Below are positions 28,609 through 37,417 of a DNA stretch of 64,000 nt, piece by piece. The notes below the pieces were generated by a model. The model did not search any database. It saw only the letters and a program-made list of their open reading frames with translations, and was not told where the DNA came from. The DNA is taken from contig CAWIYZ010000034.1 in the NCBI GenBank assembly GCA_963840425.1, forward strand, positions 381,304 through 445,303, written 5' to 3'. Numbering within the stretch: the first letter of the stretch is position 1; the number at the start of each line of letters is the position of its first letter. Position numbers and translations under genes: made by a program. This DNA comes from CADEFX01 sp963840425 (GTDB lineage: Bacteria; Pseudomonadota; Alphaproteobacteria; Rhizobiales; Hyphomicrobiaceae).

Positions 28609-29902
28609 ATGACCGATATTGCCACGCGGGTTTACAATCATACCTGGAAGATCGATCCGATCGTCCGCTCGGTGTTGGACACCGACTTCTACAAGCTGCT
28701 CATGGCGCAGACGATCTTTCGCCGCCATCGCCATGCCCAGGTGACGTTCGGCATCATCAACCGCACGAAGAGCGTGCCGCTGGCCGAGCTCATCGACGCG
28801 GGCGCGCTTCGGGAACAGCTCGATCACATCCGCTCGCTGTCGCTGTCGCGCGGCGAGTTCGACATGGTTGCGCGGCAACATGTTCTACGGTAAGCGACAG
28901 ATGTTCTCGCCCGACTTCATCCAGTGGCTGGAGAACTTCCGCTTTCCCGCCTACCACCTGGAGCGCCGCGGCGATCAGTACGAGCTGACGTTCGAGGGGC
29001 CGTGGATCGAGACGACAATGTGGGAGATCCCCGCGCTTGCCGTCATCATGGAGCTGCATTCGCGTGCGGTCACGAAGGCGTTGGGCAAGTTCGAGCTGCA
29101 GGTGCTCTACGCCCGCGCCATGACACGCGTGTGGGAGAAGATACAGCGCCTCAATGCGTTGAAGGGACTGACCATCGCCGACTTCGGTACCCGGCGCCGG
29201 CACGGCTTTCTGTGGCAGGACTGGTGCGTGCAGGCGATGCAGGAGGGGTTGGGATCGTCTTTTTCCGGAACGTCGAACTGCCTGATCGCCTTACGGCGGG
29301 AGGTGGAGGCGATCGGCACCAACGCGCACGAGCTGCCGATGGTGTACTCCGCGCTGGCGCCGGACGATCGCGCGCTGGCCGAGGCCCCTTATCGCGTGCT
29401 GGCGGACTGGCAGGACGACTACGAGGGCAACCTGCGCGTGATCCTGCCCGACACATACGGCAGCGACGGTTTTCTCGAGCACGCGCCCGATTGGATGGCG
29501 CACTGGACGGGCGTGCGTGTCGATTCAGGCGATCCGTTCGCGGGCGGGGAGCTCGCCATCGACTGGTGGCGCCGGCGCGGCCAGGACCCGCGTAAGAAGC
29601 TCGCCATCTTCTCCGATGGTCTCGACGTGGAGCTGATCGAGCAGATCTACAGGCACTTCAGCGGGCGCATCCGGCTGGGTTTCGGCTGGGGCACGCTGCT
29701 GACCAATGATTTTCGCGATCTCGGTCCCGACGGGCGCCTCGATCCGTTCTCCATCGTGTGCAAGGTGATCTCGGCCAACGGGCGGCCGGCAGTCAAACTG
29801 TCGGACAATCCGAACAAGGCGATGGGGCCGCCGGACGAGATCGCACGCTATCGCCGCGTGTTCGGCGTCGGCGAGCAGGCCCGGCAGCCGGTGTTGGTTT
29901 AG
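28609..29902 (+). CDS. pncB: Nicotinate phosphoribosyltransferase, disrupted by an apparent +1 frameshift
   Basis: Makes nicotinate mononucleotide in NAD salvage. The first frame has VLDTDFYKLLMAQTIFRRH, where substrate-binding Asp/Tyr lie; it breaks at about 28864. The next frame resumes with WLRGNMFYGKRQMF and continues through GPWIETTMWEIPALAVIMEL, RRRHGFLWQDW, SSFSGTSNC and VDSGDPFAGGE. Dropping the A at 28864 (GAGTTCGAC-A-TGGTTG) gives 430 residues, the expected length. Independent of the groE operon. Confidence 0.9.
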
Positions 29903-29974
29903 AGCAGGATCGCGTCGGATTGAATCACTTTTCCAATCGAGAGGCGTCTCGGCCGAAGCGTGAATCCTGCTCTA
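29901..29974. repeat. Family-2 palindromic mosaic repeat
   Basis: AGAGCAGGATCGCGTCGGATTG ... CGAAGCGTGAATCCTGCTCT: the two ends form a long imperfect stem. Nearly the same sequence is at 31839-31912. It starts at the pncB stop codon. Confidence 0.75.
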
Positions 29975-30017
29975 CATCTAGAAGTCTAGCGCATTTTCCG
30001 ATCACACAGACGCAGCT

Positions 30018-30183
30018 TCACCTCTCCCGTCGTGCCGAAGGCGCGTCTTCGACGCGACGGGAGAGGTCGGAACGCGCCAGCGTTCCGGGTGAGGGGTTAG
30101 AACGTGAATTTATCGGCCATAACCCCTCACCCCAGCCCTCTCCCTTCATGCCGGAGGCATGTCTTCGACATGATGGGAGAGGG
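30018..30183. repeat. Family-4 repeat, double hairpin (about 165 bp)
   Basis: Modules CCTCTCCCGTCG ... CGACGGGAGAGG, GGGTGAGGGGTT facing AACCCCTCACCCC, and CCTCTCCCTTCATG ... CATGATGGGAGAGG. The same core with a different spacer is at 34647. No coding value. Confidence 0.75.
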
Positions 30184-30236
30184 AGTCCGGCGGTGCTTCG
30201 GTTCGGTCGGGAATTGCATTAGAGCGCGATCGCGGC

Positions 30237-31199
30237 TCACTGCGGCTCTATGCCGGCGAGCTTGAGCGCTGCCTTCCAGACGGCGATCTGGTCCTTGAGA
30301 AAGGCCGTCAGCTCCTCCGGCGTAGAGGACTTGGGCGTGAAGCCCTGCTTCATCATCTGGTCCCTGACCGTCGGGTTGGCGAGCGTTGCAACCATCTCCT
30401 TGTTCAAGCGCGCAACGATCTCCGCCGGCAGGCCGGCCGGGCCGACCAAGGCAAACCACGGGCTGATGGGAAACTTGGGCTGACCTGCCTCCACGATGGA
30501 GGGAACGTCGGGCAGCACGGCGCTGCGCTCGTGGAACGTCGCCGCGAGCGCTCTCAGCTTACCCCCCTTCACGTGCTGCGCGACGGTCGTGGGCGTGGCG
30601 CTCATGAGGTGGACCTGGCCGGACAGCACGTCCAAGATCGCCTCGGGCTCCGACTTGTAGGGAATGTGTTCCATCTGGATCCCGGCACTGGCGGCGAACA
30701 TCGCGGTAGCAACGATGGCGTAGGTGTTGCCGGTGGCATAGTTCAGCTTCTTCGGATTGGCCTTGGCATAGGCAATCAGCTCCGCGAGCGAGTTGGCGGG
30801 CACTGACGGATTGACGACGATGAAGAAGGAATTGTCGCCCATATAGGTGATGGGCGTGAAATCGGCGAGGACGTCGTAAGGCGGCTCCTTGCGGATGTGC
30901 GGCACGACCCCGAGAGGACTGTTGGTGCCAAACAGGATGGTGTAGCCGTCGGGAGCGGAGCGCTTCACCTCGATGGCGGCCAGCGCCCCGTCGGCGCCAG
31001 GCTTGTTGACGATGACGATGGGCTGGCCGATGGACTGCGACAGCTCCTGGCCCGCGATGCGCGCGAGCGTGTCGCTGGCCGAGCCCGGACCGAACGGCAA
31101 CACGAACCTGATCGGCCTGGAAGGATAAGTGTCCGCGAACGCCGCGGCCTGCGGCAGGAAAAGAACTGCGGCAAGCGCAGCGGCGATAAGTTGCAGCAT
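30237..31199 (-). CDS. Periplasmic TctC/Bug-type tripartite tricarboxylate-family binding protein
   Basis: A 320-residue solute receptor with signal peptide (LIAAALAAVLFLPQAAAFA). The Bug signature region YPSRPIRFVLPFGPGSASDTLARI, IVNKPGADGALAA and IEHIPYK-type strand (MEHIPYKSEPEAILDVLSGQV) are clear. TctA/TctB membrane partners are not beside it, so it is an orphan receptor as is common. Ligand unknown (often carboxylates or aromatics). ATG 31199. Confidence 0.92.
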   Translation of the reverse strand: MLQLIAAALAAVLFLPQAAAFADTYPSRPIRFVLPFGPGSASDTLARIAGQELSQSIGQPIVIVNKPGADGALAAIEVKRSAPDGYTILFGTNSPLGVVPHIRKEPPYDVLADFTPITYMGDNSFFIVVNPSVPANSLAELIAYAKANPKKLNYATGNTYAIVATAMFAASAGIQMEHIPYKSEPEAILDVLSGQVHLMSATPTTVAQHVKGGKLRALAATFHERSAVLPDVPSIVEAGQPKFPISPWFALVGPAGLPAEIVARLNKEMVATLANPTVRDQMMKQGFTPKSSTPEELTAFLKDQIAVWKAALKLAGIEPQ

Positions 31200-31283
31200 G
31201 AAGGCGACTCCCTAGCGTGGCGGTTCAGCGGTTCCCCCTTCTTTGCGGGTGGGTCACGAGGAAACGTCTGAACCAAGGCCACA

Positions 31284-31325
31284 CTAGAGCAGGATCGCCT
31301 CAGATGGAATCGCTTCGCGCTCTAG
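31284..31325. repeat. Family-2 short palindrome
   Basis: CTAGAGCAGGATCGCCTCAG ... TCGCTTCGCGCTCTAG, palindromic ends CTAGAGC / GCTCTAG. Adjacent to the family-3-like palindrome at 31339. Confidence 0.6.
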
Positions 31326-31338
31326 CAAGCTTACAAGT

Positions 31339-31415
31339 CTAATGCCCCTTTGAATTCGAAGCTCGCAAAAGGGGATGCTGCAAGGTGATTGCGAACTTCA
31401 GATTCGGGACATTAG
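31339..31415. repeat. Family-3-like diverged palindrome
   Basis: Ends CTAATGCCCC / GGGACATTAG and inner arms TTCGAAGCTCGC facing GCGAACTTCAGATTCG; a diverged relative of the CTAGTGTCC palindromes at 10013 and 41207. Confidence 0.55.
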
Positions 31416-31492
31416 CCCGAATGCTTGTGGGCCCTTGAGACCCGCCTCTCGATCTGAGTCCGCAATGTCACGCTGTCGTAGATGCAAGCGTC

Positions 31493-31840
31493 ATGGACGG
31501 CCGGGCGCAGCGATGGAGCTTGCCACACGAGGACCACGAATCATTGGTGTTTGAGAGCAGAACGACCTCTAACGGGGAGGCCCCGCTCTTGGCTACTCGG
31601 TATCATCCGGCGCCGCTCAAGGAAATGGCGCGCCTGAGGTTCCGCGAGATGACTGATGCTGATCGTAAGGCTTATGCAGATGTCGCCGATCAACACGCGT
31701 TGATCGCATCCTGCGGTCCTCAGACCTGGATCATCGAAGGTGACATGCTGCGCATTATCGAGATTCAACGAGGAAGAACGCAGGCCGATCAGCAATACTT
31801 TGCGCTGGAGCCTTGGAGCACCTCGCTGACGGCGAGCTAG
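31493..31840 (+). CDS. Hypothetical protein, 115 residues
   Basis: ATG 31493 to TAG 31840. Soluble and slightly acidic with HEDHESLVFESRTTSNGE and LASRY-type strands; no recognised domain, signal or membrane helix. It sits alone between repeat clusters, and its stop is followed directly by a family-2 repeat. Codon use is ordinary for the region, but homologs are needed to be sure it is real. Confidence 0.45.
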   Translation: MDGRAQRWSLPHEDHESLVFESRTTSNGEAPLLATRYHPAPLKEMARLRFREMTDADRKAYADVADQHALIASCGPQTWIIEGDMLRIIEIQRGRTQADQQYFALEPWSTSLTAS

Positions 31841-32012
31841 AGCAGGATCGCTTCGGATTGAATCACTTTACAGCAATCGAAGCGTCGCGGCCGAAGCGTG
31901 AATCCTGCTCTACACTTGGAGTTTGGAGTGCGATTCACGCGTCGCGGCGGAGCCGCGCTACGCGTGGACACATGGAAGCGGCAGTGCTTCCATGTGAGGC
32001 GATCGCGCTCCA
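31839..32012. repeat. Family-2 composite palindromic repeat
   Basis: A tandem of two modules: AGAGCAGGATCGCTTCGGATTG ... CGAAGCGTGAATCCTGCTCT, then GGAGTGCGATTCACGCGTCG, a CGCGGCGGAGCCGCG hairpin, and CACATGGAAGCGGCA / TGCTTCCATGTG ending CGATCGCGCTC. It leads straight into family-1 copy c. Confidence 0.75.
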
Positions 32013-32014
32013 GA

Positions 32015-32278
32015 GCCTTTCCGATTGAAGTAGAACCACCCCTCTATTTGCGTTCCCGGACGCGCGCTTTCACGAAAGCGCGCGAGCCGGGATCTTTCGC
32101 GATACCGCATTTTTCTGGCTCGCCGTTCGAGACATCAGCGCGAAAGACCCCGGCTCATTCGTGCGTCGCGGCAGAGCCGCGCTCTGCGCGGACGCGCGAT
32201 GGCCGGGGACGCAAAAGTTGAGGCTTACGGGGTCCGCAAGATACGAATACGATTCAGCCAGAAACAGAAAGCCTCTAG
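32015..32278 (-). repeat. Family-1 dispersed palindromic element, copy c (inverted)
   Basis: Begins GCCTTTCCGATT as copy b and ends GAAAGCCTCTAG. The core 32089-32138 is the reverse complement of 9078-9129 with a very high match. Inner hairpins CGCGCGCTTTCACGAAAGCGCG and GAGCCGCGCTCTGCGCGG-type arms. Confidence 0.78.
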
Positions 32279-32303
32279 CACTGGCAATCCGCCGGTGCCT
32301 GCC

Positions 32304-34454
32304 CTACGCTTCGCGCTCGTGAAAAAAGTCGTAGATGCGCTGGGCCATCTCGCCGGAGATGCCTTCGACGACTCGCAGGTCCTCGGGGCTGGCGCGGCTG
32401 ACGGCCTTGGCCGAGCCGAAGTGCTTCAAGAGTTCGCGCCGGCGCGTGGGGCCGATGCCGGCGATCTCGTCCAGCGGGTTGGCGCCGATCGATTTCGATC
32501 TGCGTGCGCGGTGTGTTCCAATCGCGAAGCGGTGCGCCTCGTCGCGCAAACGCTGCACGAAATAGAGCACAGGGTCGCGCGGCTCCAGCATGAGCGATCT
32601 GTCCCGACCGGGAATGTGGAAGTGCTCGCGCCCAGCGTCGCGGTCGGGACCCTTGGCGACGCCGATGACGCAGATGTCGTGCACGCCGAGCTCGGCCATG
32701 ACGGCCTGCGCCACGCCGAGCTGACCTGCGCCGCCGTCGATCAGCACGAGGTCGGGCCGGTCCGGCAGCGGCTCGGCGGCCGGGTCCGCGTCGGTGTCTC
32801 CGGCCTGCTCGTCCAGAGAGGTGCCGTTCGGGTCGGCGGGCAGCACGCCGAACGCAATCGCATCGGCGCCGCGTTCTGCGAGTGACGGGGGGGCGGGCGC
32901 CTGAAGCCTGGAGTGAAGCGCGGCCGTGTCATCTGCTTCGCTGGCCTGGAGCGGCGACGGCACATCGGGCTCCGGTCCTGCCCCTGCGTCCAACGGGGGA
33001 GAAGGCTGCTCCGCCTCCGATGCCATTTGCAGGCGCTTGAAACGGCGCATCAGGACCTCACGCATCATGGCGTAGTCGTCGCCCGGCGTCAGATCCTCTG
33101 AGCGAATGTTGAACTTGCGATACTGGTTCTTGATGAGGCCTTCCGCGCCCGCAACGATCATGGCGCCGACGGCATTGGTGCCGGCGATGTGGCTGTTGTC
33201 GAACACCTCGATACGGCGTGGGGCCGCGGGCAGGCCGAAGCGCTCGGCGATGCCGTTCAGCAGATGCCGTTGCGATGAGCTTTCGGCGAGCTTGCGCCCG
33301 AGCGCCTCGCGCGCGTTGGCGAGCGCGTGCTCGATGAGGCCGGTCTTGGCACCACGCTGCGGCACGGCGATCTCCACGCGGCGGTCAGCCTTAATGGACA
33401 GGGCATCGGCCAGCAGCTCGCGCTCGGGTACCGCATTGGACAGCAGGATGAGCCGCGGCACGGGCTTGTCGTCATAAAACTGGGCGATGAAGCTCGCCAG
33501 GATCTCGCCCACCTCCAGCGATCTGTCGGCGCGCGGGAAGTAGGCGCGGTTGCCCCAGTTCTGGCTGGCGCGGAAGAAAAACACCTGGATGCAGGTCTGC
33601 CCGCCGTCCTGGTAGGCGGCAAAGACGTCAGCCTCCTCGATGCCTTCGGGATTGATGGTCTGGTCGGCGGTGACGTGGCTCATGGCCTGGAGACGATTGC
33701 GCAGTGCGGCTGCGCGCTCGAATTCCAGCTTGTCGGACGCCTCGGTCATCATCGCTTGCAGCCGCTTGCGCACCTCCTGGCTCTCGCCCTCGAGGAAGCG
33801 GGAGGCTTCTCCTACGAGCCGCGCGTAGTCGTCGAGCGCGATCTCGCCCGTGCACGGGGCCGAGCAGCGCTTGATCTGGTACAGCAGGCAGGGACGCGTG
33901 CGGCTTTCGTAGACGGCGTCCGAGCACGAGCGCAGCAGGAAGGCGCGCTGCAGCGTATTGATGGCGCGGGCCACGGCGCCGGCCGAGGCGAAGGGGCCGA
34001 AGTAGTCGCCCTTGCGATTGCGGGCGCCGCGGTGCTTGAGAATTTGCGGCGCCGGATGATCGCGGGCGATGAGGATGTAGGGAAACGACTTGTCGTCGCG
34101 CAGCAGGACGTTGAAGCGCGGGCGAAAGCGCTTGATGAGATTGGCTTCGAGCAGGAGCGCTTCCGACTCCGTGCGCGTGCTGACGAACTCCATGGCGGCG
34201 GTGGCGGAGATCATGCGGGCGATACGGTTGGTGTGCCCGCCCATGCGCGCGTAATTGGATACGCGCGCCTTGAGCGACCGCGCCTTGCCGACGTAGATGA
34301 CCTCGCCCGCGCGATCGATCATGCGATAGACGCCGGGCGAGCCGGGCAGCGTCTTCAGGTAGCCGGCGATGACCTCCGGCCCGGTCCTGCGCGGCCCGGT
34401 GTCCTCGACCGCCTCCGGTCCAGGCGGTGTATCGGATGTGCTGCCGCTCGACAT
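32304..34454 (-). CDS. uvrC: Excinuclease ABC subunit C
   Basis: Dual-incision nuclease of nucleotide excision repair. Domains in order: GIY-YIG N-terminal (SPGVYRMIDRAGEVIYVGKA, about 39-58), a Cys-containing region (RPCLLYQIKRCSAPC), the UVR motif (SDKLEFERAAALRNRLQAM), RNase H-like endonuclease region (FDNSHIAGTNAVGAM and LVLIDGGAGQLG) and C-terminal helix-hairpin-helix (IAGIGPTRRRELLKHF). A Pro/Asp-rich insert of ~80-90 residues lies before VLIDGG (about 32740-33010). ATG 34454 gives 716 residues; an open frame runs to 34610. Confidence 0.96.
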   Translation of the reverse strand: MSSGSTSDTPPGPEAVEDTGPRRTGPEVIAGYLKTLPGSPGVYRMIDRAGEVIYVGKARSLKARVSNYARMGGHTNRIARMISATAAMEFVSTRTESEALLLEANLIKRFRPRFNVLLRDDKSFPYILIARDHPAPQILKHRGARNRKGDYFGPFASAGAVARAINTLQRAFLLRSCSDAVYESRTRPCLLYQIKRCSAPCTGEIALDDYARLVGEASRFLEGESQEVRKRLQAMMTEASDKLEFERAAALRNRLQAMSHVTADQTINPEGIEEADVFAAYQDGGQTCIQVFFFRASQNWGNRAYFPRADRSLEVGEILASFIAQFYDDKPVPRLILLSNAVPERELLADALSIKADRRVEIAVPQRGAKTGLIEHALANAREALGRKLAESSSQRHLLNGIAERFGLPAAPRRIEVFDNSHIAGTNAVGAMIVAGAEGLIKNQYRKFNIRSEDLTPGDDYAMMREVLMRRFKRLQMASEAEQPSPPLDAGAGPEPDVPSPLQASEADDTAALHSRLQAPAPPSLAERGADAIAFGVLPADPNGTSLDEQAGDTDADPAAEPLPDRPDLVLIDGGAGQLGVAQAVMAELGVHDICVIGVAKGPDRDAGREHFHIPGRDRSLMLEPRDPVLYFVQRLRDEAHRFAIGTHRARRSKSIGANPLDEIAGIGPTRRRELLKHFGSAKAVSRASPEDLRVVEGISGEMAQRIYDFFHEREA

Positions 34455-34837
34455 GCAAGACAGGTAGGCGATCGCCCGTGGCTGGTCCAGTGGGACGGAG
34501 AACGGCCTGCAATGTCGGCGGTTTGCGGGCCGGCCCAAGGGCCTCAACTCCTTGAATAGTTCGGCGTAGGACGAAGCATCGCGTACCGACGTTTGCGCAT
34601 ATTTGCGCATCAGTTGGAGCGCACTTCGTTGAATTCAAATCGTGGCCTGACTCCCTCTCCCATGGGGAGAGGGTGGGGTGAGGGGTTATCGCCAACCAAT
34701 TTGCGCTCTAACCCCTCACCCGGAACGTTGACACGTTCCGACCTCTCCCTATGGGAGAGGTGAAGGGTGCGACTCCGGCGATGGAAGATGTGGAGCTGTG
34801 TCAGCACTATCGCAATTTGCTACAGGAGGCTTCGTCC
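34455..34837. repeat. Intergenic region with a family-4 repeat (34647-34775)
   Basis: CCCTCTCCCATGGGGAGAGGG, then GGGTGAGGGGTTATCGCC, spacer, AACCCCTCACCCGGAACG with a TTGACACGTTCC end, and ACCTCTCCCTATGGGAGAGGT. The 34455-34640 part has no gene evidence. Confidence 0.7.
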
Positions 34838-35155
34838 ATGTCCGTTACATGCTGCATCAGATACGTGCTCGACCCGTTCCAGCGCGATCTGTTCGAGCAA
34901 TACGCACAGCGCTGGGGAACGATCATCCCGCGCTGCGGCGGCGACCTCATCGGCTATTTCCTGCCGCACGAAGGCACCAACAACATCGCGCTGGCGCTGA
35001 TCTCGTTCGACAGCCTGGCGGCCTACGAGGCCTATCGCGCGCGGATCAAGGCCGACCCGGAGGGTGCGGCCAATTTCCGCTTCGCCGAGGAGAAGCGATT
35101 CATCCTGTCCGAGGAGCGCACGTTTTTGCGCGCAGTAACCCGACAAAAAGCATGA
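34838..35155 (+). CDS. NIPSNAP family protein
   Basis: A 105-residue single-domain protein (ferredoxin-like fold). RYVLDPFQRDLFEQYAQRWGTIIPRCGGDLIGYFLPHEGTNN and IALALISFDSLAAYEAYRARIKAD are the NIPSNAP pattern. ATG 34838 has AGGAGG seven bases upstream; the longer frame to 34751 is unneeded. Biochemical role unknown in bacteria. Confidence 0.85.
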   Translation: MSVTCCIRYVLDPFQRDLFEQYAQRWGTIIPRCGGDLIGYFLPHEGTNNIALALISFDSLAAYEAYRARIKADPEGAANFRFAEEKRFILSEERTFLRAVTRQKA

Positions 35156-35249
35156 TTGTCGGTTTCGCTCGGGTTTGCATCTGCATCTCTGGTGGCCGGA
35201 CCGTCGCCTATGCTATGGGCGCCTCGATATCGGCTGCCGGAGGGCTCGT

Positions 35250-36186
35250 ATGCATTTCATCCGAAGCATTGGCGCTGTTGCGTTTCTCTTGCTCGCGGCG
35301 ATGCCCGCCAGCGCACAAACTCCTGCATCGAACGCCAAGCCAGGCGATGGCGAGGACGTGCAAGCGGCGATCGCCAAGACCAATGCCTACATCGAGCTGA
35401 TGAACCGTACGCTCAGGGCCTCCGAATCCTGGAGCCGTTATACGAGCTGGGCCAATGCCAAAACCGGCCCGACCGGAAAGGAGCGCATCGTTTACGGTCT
35501 CTACAGCCTCTATGACGTGCGCTCGGAGACGGACAAGGCGCTGGCCGCCACGGGCAATCCGCCGGCCTATCCAGCGCTCGATGAGACCGTGAAACGCTAC
35601 ATCTCGGCCTACGAGAAACTCGCGCCGCTGATCACCGAGGCCAACGGCTACTACGAGCGCAAGGACTACCTCGCCGACAAGATGGCTGCGGGCAAGGCGC
35701 TGCACGCTAAGCTTGCCCCAGCGGCGCAGGCGTTTCTCGCCGAGCGGGCGGCGCTCGAGCGCGACATGGAGGACATCAAGCGCGACCTCGACTGGCGCCA
35801 GCTTGCAGCCATCGAGAAAAGCGAAGGCCGCAAGGCGCGCTGGCACGTGCGCAATGTCATGATCGAGGCCAAAGCGGTGATCGACCTGCTGCCGAGCAAT
35901 GCGGCGCCCGTGGTCGACATGGCCGCATTCGACAAGGCGCTGGACCGGTACGCAGCCGCGGTGAAGGAGTTCGACGGCTACTCGGCGGCGACGCCCAACT
36001 CGTTCTTCGTGTTCGAGTTCGAGCCCGCGCAATTTGCTCGGCAAGCTGCGCGAGTTTCGCCAGAAGGTCGGCCGCACCAAGGGCGACGCGCGCCGGGCCG
36101 GCGTCGGCCACGACCTGACCTGGCTCATCAACGACTACAACATGATGGTGTCGACGTCACAAAGCGCGACGACGTTTTCGAGGTAG
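35250..36186 (+). CDS. Exported DUF3829-like protein, disrupted by an apparent +1 frameshift
   Basis: Signal peptide (GAVAFLLLAAMPASA) then a helical chain of alternating Lys/Glu/Ala. The DUF3829-type end is split: the first frame reads to FFVFEFEP and then degrades after about 36029. The next frame supplies NLLGKLREFRQKVGRTKGDAR, GHDLTWLINDYNMMVSTSQSATTF and a stop at 36186. Skipping one base near 36030 (GAGCCCGCG-C-AATTTG or within) yields about 311 residues. ATG 35250 has GGAGGG upstream. Cellular role unknown. Confidence 0.75.
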
Positions 36187-36216
36187 CGTTGCTGCTCCAG
36201 GGCTTCTGCCAGCACT

Positions 36217-37347
36217 TTAGACAATGCTCGGCAGCACGACCTCGCGCAGCACGCGGTTCGGGGGGACCCACTGCTCATGCGCGCTGTAGTTGCCGGCGGT
36301 GATGGCGACGGCGAGGTCGAGGCCCGGCATGACGTACAGGCGCTGCCCGCCGTTGCCGTTGCAGCCCCACCAGCGCTCCAGCCGCGCCTTTGGCGCGGTG
36401 CCGACGGTTAGATCGCCCACGTACCAGTGGTAGCCGAAGCGGCGAAACTCATCGCAGCTCACGATCTGCTCAACGCACTTCTCCAGCCAATGCGCGGAGA
36501 CGATGCGCCGGTCCTGCCAGACACCGCCGCCCAGCATCAAGAGCCCGATGCGGGCGAGATCGCGCGGCGTCATGCGCAGCCCCGAGGCGGCGGAGTGGAC
36601 GCCATCGCGGCCGGCAAACCATTCCGTGGGCCCGATGCCGAGCGGATCGAACAGCACGTCGCAGGCAAAGTCGGGCAGCGGCTTGGCCGTGCCGTCGGCG
36701 ATGATGCGCCCAAGCAGCGCCGTCGCCCCGCCGCTGTAGGTCCAGCGCTTGCCGGGCTCGCCGACGACGCGCCGCTCAAGGATGTAGCGATAGCGATCGG
36801 GGGCAAACTCCATCGCGATCTCGCTGTTGGTGGGGTCGGTGTAGGGGATCGTGCTCTCGTCCCAGTCGGTGCCCATGGTCATGGAGAGCACGTGATGGAT
36901 GGTGAGCCGCTCGCGGCCGGCCGCAAGGTCGGCGTAGGCCGGGAATGAGGCGAACAGCGGCGCCTCGGGCGGCGGCACCTTTCCCTGCTCCAGCGCAATG
37001 CCGTAGAGCAGGCCGACGATGCTCTTCGTCACCGAGCGCAGGTCGTGCAAAGTGCCGGGGCCGAACGCCACGTTGCCGAGGTTGCGGGTGACGGCCCAGT
37101 CGGGGCCGGCGAAATAGCGCTCCAGCACCAGGCGGCCCGAGCGCACAATGACCACGCCGTGCAGGTTCCAGGCGCGCTTGTCGGCGATAAGCTTGTCGAG
37201 CCGCGCCTCAAGATCGGGCGCGAAGCCGGCATCGGCGGGCGCGACGGGTTGCCATTCAAACGTGGCCGCGGCGAGCGGCGTCGCAGGTGAGGCCATGAGC
37301 GTGGCTCCCATACCCAGCAACACGTGGCGGCGACTGAGGTGCGACAT
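36217..37347 (-). CDS. Exported serine hydrolase, beta-lactamase class C family
   Basis: 376 residues with a twin-arginine-type leader (SRRHVLLGMGATLMAS). The SxxK motif is SVTK, the second is YSG (WTYSGG), and the third region is a CNGNGGQRL. It is a penicillin-binding-protein-like hydrolase rather than a clear beta-lactamase; esterase or peptidase activity is possible. ATG 37347. It is convergent with the DUF3829 gene and co-directional with, but 70 bp from, pntB's stop. Confidence 0.88.
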   Translation of the reverse strand: MSHLSRRHVLLGMGATLMASPATPLAAATFEWQPVAPADAGFAPDLEARLDKLIADKRAWNLHGVVIVRSGRLVLERYFAGPDWAVTRNLGNVAFGPGTLHDLRSVTKSIVGLLYGIALEQGKVPPPEAPLFASFPAYADLAAGRERLTIHHVLSMTMGTDWDESTIPYTDPTNSEIAMEFAPDRYRYILERRVVGEPGKRWTYSGGATALLGRIIADGTAKPLPDFACDVLFDPLGIGPTEWFAGRDGVHSAASGLRMTPRDLARIGLLMLGGGVWQDRRIVSAHWLEKCVEQIVSCDEFRRFGYHWYVGDLTVGTAPKARLERWWGCNGNGGQRLYVMPGLDLAVAITAGNYSAHEQWVPPNRVLREVVLPSIV

Positions 37348-37417
37348 GCTCTTCCCTCACCGAGCCTCGAATACTGCCGGTGGGCGATGGCGTCGATATG
37401 ACAGCTGGGAAAGGCGC

